A stretch of DNA of 64,000 nucleotides from Micromonospora sp. C28SCA-DRY-2. Lineage in GTDB: Bacteria; Actinomycetota; Actinomycetes; Mycobacteriales; Micromonosporaceae. Positions within the stretch are counted from its first letter, which is position 1. Every line of letters starts with the position of its first letter. Below are positions 61,988 to 64,000 of this stretch, piece after piece. The notes beneath the pieces are model-generated. The model made no database searches. It was not told the DNA's origin and worked only from the letters and a program-made list of their open reading frames with translations. The translations under genes and the position numbers were made by a program. Location: positions 372,001 to 436,000 of the forward strand of contig NZ_JAUMKD010000005.1 of NCBI RefSeq assembly GCF_030519475.1, given 5' to 3'.

Positions 61988-63154
61988 ATGGCACTCTTGC
62001 TCGACAAGTCGGTCGGATGTCTGGTCGGCGCCGCGGTGGGCGATGCCCTCGGCGGGGCCACCGAGACGGCACTACCGGAGCAGATCCGGGCCCGCTTCGG
62101 CGGCTGGGTGGAGGGCATCGTGCCCCCGTACCACGCCGACTGGGCCACCGCGCGGCCACTCGCGCCGTACCACAAGGGCGACGGGCACATCACCGACGAC
62201 ACGTTGATGACCCACGCGCTGGTGCGGGCGTACGCGGCCAAGCGGGACCACCTCGACGCGTACGACGTGGTGGAGCTGCTCGTCCCCGACCTGATCGAGC
62301 GGGTGGTGTACATCCCGGACCTGGAGCGCGAGGGGGTGACCTTCCACCGGCTCGCGGCCGCCGAGCGGTGGTTGGTCACCCGCCTGCACCACGCGCACGC
62401 CGATCCCCGCGAGGCGGGCGTCGGCAACATCGTCAACTGCGGCGCGGCCATGTACATGGCCCCGGTCGGCATCGTCAACGCGGGCGACCCGGCCGGGGCG
62501 TACGCCGAGGCGGTGGAGATCGCCGGGGCGCACCAGCACAGCTACGGGCGGGAGGCCGCGGCGGTCTTCGCCGCCGCGGTCGCCGCCGCGGCGGCCCCCG
62601 GCGCGGGCGTCGAGGACGTGGTCGCCGCGGCCCTGGACCTGGCCCGCGACGGTACCCGGTCGGCGATCGACGCGGTGGTCAAGGAGGCCCGCGGCCACCA
62701 CGACTGGAAGGCCGCGATCCCCGCGCTGCGGGCCGCCGTGGCGCCCTACGACACGGTGGGGGAGGAGTACCGCAGCCCGGGGCTCGGCGCCCGCCGGCCC
62801 AGCCGGCTGCACGCCATCGAGGAACTCCCGGTGGCCATCGGCATGCTGGTGGTGGCCGGCGGCGAGTTCCGCCCGGCGGTGCTCGGCGCGGTGAACTACG
62901 GCCGGGACGCCGACTCCACCGCCACCATGGCCGGCGCGATCGCCGGCGCGCTCGGCGGCGCGGCGGCGGTGCCGGTGGAGTGGGCCGAGGCGGTCGGCAC
63001 CGCCTCCCGGACCGACCTGGTGGAGCCGGCCCGCGTGCTCGCGGCGGTGGCCACCGAGGTCTTCGAGCGCGACCGCGCCCGGTTCACCCAGCGGGCCGAG
63101 CGCTTCGCCGGGCTGACCGGCGAGGCGGCGCGGGGTGAGGAGCCGACCCGGTGA
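61988..63154 (+). CDS. ADP-ribosylglycohydrolase-family protein
   Basis: 388 residues, two bases after the binding-protein stop. The family pattern is clear: DKSVGCLVGAAVGDALGGATE, GHITDDTLMTHALV (metal-binding acidic cluster) and NYGRDADSTATMAGAIAGALGG (second metal site). These enzymes split N- or O-glycosidic ADP-ribose or related bonds, using two magnesium ions. Its place in a sugar uptake operon suggests use on an imported glycoside or nucleoside rather than on modified proteins. Confidence 0.92.
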   Translation: MALLLDKSVGCLVGAAVGDALGGATETALPEQIRARFGGWVEGIVPPYHADWATARPLAPYHKGDGHITDDTLMTHALVRAYAAKRDHLDAYDVVELLVPDLIERVVYIPDLEREGVTFHRLAAAERWLVTRLHHAHADPREAGVGNIVNCGAAMYMAPVGIVNAGDPAGAYAEAVEIAGAHQHSYGREAAAVFAAAVAAAAAPGAGVEDVVAAALDLARDGTRSAIDAVVKEARGHHDWKAAIPALRAAVAPYDTVGEEYRSPGLGARRPSRLHAIEELPVAIGMLVVAGGEFRPAVLGAVNYGRDADSTATMAGAIAGALGGAAAVPVEWAEAVGTASRTDLVEPARVLAAVATEVFERDRARFTQRAERFAGLTGEAARGEEPTR

Positions 63155-64000
63155 GGATCACCTGGGTGCAGCCGGAGGACCTGCTGCCGCACGAACTGGC
63201 GGCCAGCCGGGACGAGGGCCGCGACGTCGGGCCGCTCGCCGAGCGGTGGACGGCGGCCGGCGGGGACCTCACCCCGCCGGTCAGCGGGGCCTCGCCGACC
63301 CCGGCCTCGCCGGCGCTGCGGGCGCTCGCCGTCGAGCTGCTGGACGCCGCCGACGCGCTGCCCGCCGGGACCACCGCCGACGAGCCGGACGACCTGGCGG
63401 CGCTGGCGGCGACCTGGCCGGCGGCCTGGTCGCTGCCCACCACGGCGGTGTACGACCGGCTGCACGGCGCGTGGCTGGGCCGGGCGGCGGGCTGCCTGCT
63501 CGGCAAGCCGGTGGAGAAGATCCCCCGTCACGGGATCCGGGAGATCCTCGTCGCCACCGGCCGGTGGCCGCTGCGCGACTGGTTCACCGCGCGGGGGCTG
63601 CCCGCCGAGGTGGCCGCCCGCTGGCCGTGGAACCGGCGCAGCGCGCCGACCAGCCTCGCCGAGAACATCGACGGCATGCCCGAGGACGACGACCTGAACT
63701 TCGCGCTGCTGGCGCTGCGCGTGCTGGAGACCCACGGGCGGGACTTCACCAGCGCCGACGTGGCGCAGGCGTGGTTGGACTGGCTGCCCGGCGGGCGGGT
63801 CTTCACCGCCGAGCGGGTGGCCTACCGCAACCTGCTGCTCGGGCTGGCTCCGCCGCTGACCGCGCGGCGGCACAACCCGTTCCGGGAGTGGATCGGCGCG
63901 CAGATCCGCACCGACGTCTACGGCTGGGTCAACCCGGGCCGGCCCGACCGGGCCGCCGAGCTGGCCTGGCGCGACGCCACGGTCAGCCATGTCCGCGGCG
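63151..64000 (+). CDS. Second ADP-ribosylglycohydrolase-family protein (3' end outside window)
   Basis: GTG start overlapping the previous stop (GTGA). The frame is open to the window end, 283 codons. An N-terminal extension of about 95 residues precedes YDRLHGAWLGRAAGCLLGKPVE, and NIDGMPEDDDLNFALLALRVLE carries the acidic metal site (variant of the TDDT motif). The distal metal motif is beyond the edge. Tandem divergent copies suggest two steps or two substrates in the same pathway. Confidence 0.85.
   Translation, partial: MRITWVQPEDLLPHELAASRDEGRDVGPLAERWTAAGGDLTPPVSGASPTPASPALRALAVELLDAADALPAGTTADEPDDLAALAATWPAAWSLPTTAVYDRLHGAWLGRAAGCLLGKPVEKIPRHGIREILVATGRWPLRDWFTARGLPAEVAARWPWNRRSAPTSLAENIDGMPEDDDLNFALLALRVLETHGRDFTSADVAQAWLDWLPGGRVFTAERVAYRNLLLGLAPPLTARRHNPFREWIGAQIRTDVYGWVNPGRPDRAAELAWRDATVSHVRG

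Overview
The window is very GC-rich, has GTG starts, GGAGG-type ribosome sites and a gene set (XRE-DUF5753 regulator beside DUF397, SARP regulator, DUF574-type methyltransferase, TioE-type MerR regulators, several LacI regulators, sugar ABC operon without its own ATPase) typical of a filamentous actinomycete. Protein style fits Micromonospora or a close relative; this is inference from gene content.

Layout. 1-5.5 kb: 3' end of a non-ribosomal peptide synthetase gene whose last module (C-A-PCP-TE) is fused to an MFS exporter. 5.5-7.3 kb: serpin-like protein and a Nudix hydrolase. 7.3-10.6 kb: a patchy accessory stretch with a secreted beta-propeller protein, an AlpA-like DNA-binding protein, a decayed copy of that gene and a GNAT remnant. 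10.6-15.8 kb: class D beta-lactamase lipoprotein, OsmC, DUF4291, PemK/MazF-like protein, flavodoxin-like protein, an ArsR/SRPBCC operon with its operator, a truncated phosphotransferase and a diguanylate cyclase. 16-23.2 kb: DUF397/XRE/methyltransferase block, LacI regulator with tandem operators, Ser/Thr kinase, MOSC protein, dehalogenase-like hydrolase. 23.4-30.5 kb: large SARP-AAA-TPR regulator, nitrilase-family protein, DedA protein with a NarL-type two-component pair. 30.7-37.5 kb: two TioE-type MerR regulators, DUF6194, a minisatellite, a tyrosine phosphatase, a UvrA-like resistance ATPase and a methyltransferase. 37.7-45.1 kb: cupin, two peptidoglycan peptidases, cyclophilin, a LacI/acetylxylan-esterase locus, an esterase and a fragment of an EF-G/Tet(M)-like factor.

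45.1-47.3 kb is the most unusual part: a promoter, a 41-codon ORF and an intrinsic terminator precede four tRNA genes (Pro-UGG, Glu-CUC, Gly-GCC, Ala-UGC), the RNA ligase gene rtcB and a fifth tRNA (Arg-ACG), all on the + strand. Nearly every spacer is a perfect GC hairpin. Several of the tRNAs break canonical rules (C33 in tRNA-Gly, G8/G14 in tRNA-Pro, shortened D-arm in tRNA-Ala) but keep aminoacylation identity bases. It reads as one RNA-repair/tRNA-replacement unit, perhaps a response to anticodon nucleases.

47.3-64 kb: two-TM protein, a response regulator/histidine kinase/GerMN-lipoprotein operon, AMIN-like secreted protein, MFS pump divergent from its likely repressor, Nudix protein, a snapalysin-trypsin fusion protease, and a LacI-controlled operon (two permeases, binding protein, two ADP-ribosylglycohydrolases) that runs off the right edge. 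Many transcription units end in long perfect GC hairpins.

No database search or folding program was used. Domain names come from recognised motifs; coordinates of starts are reasoned from ribosome sites where stated.
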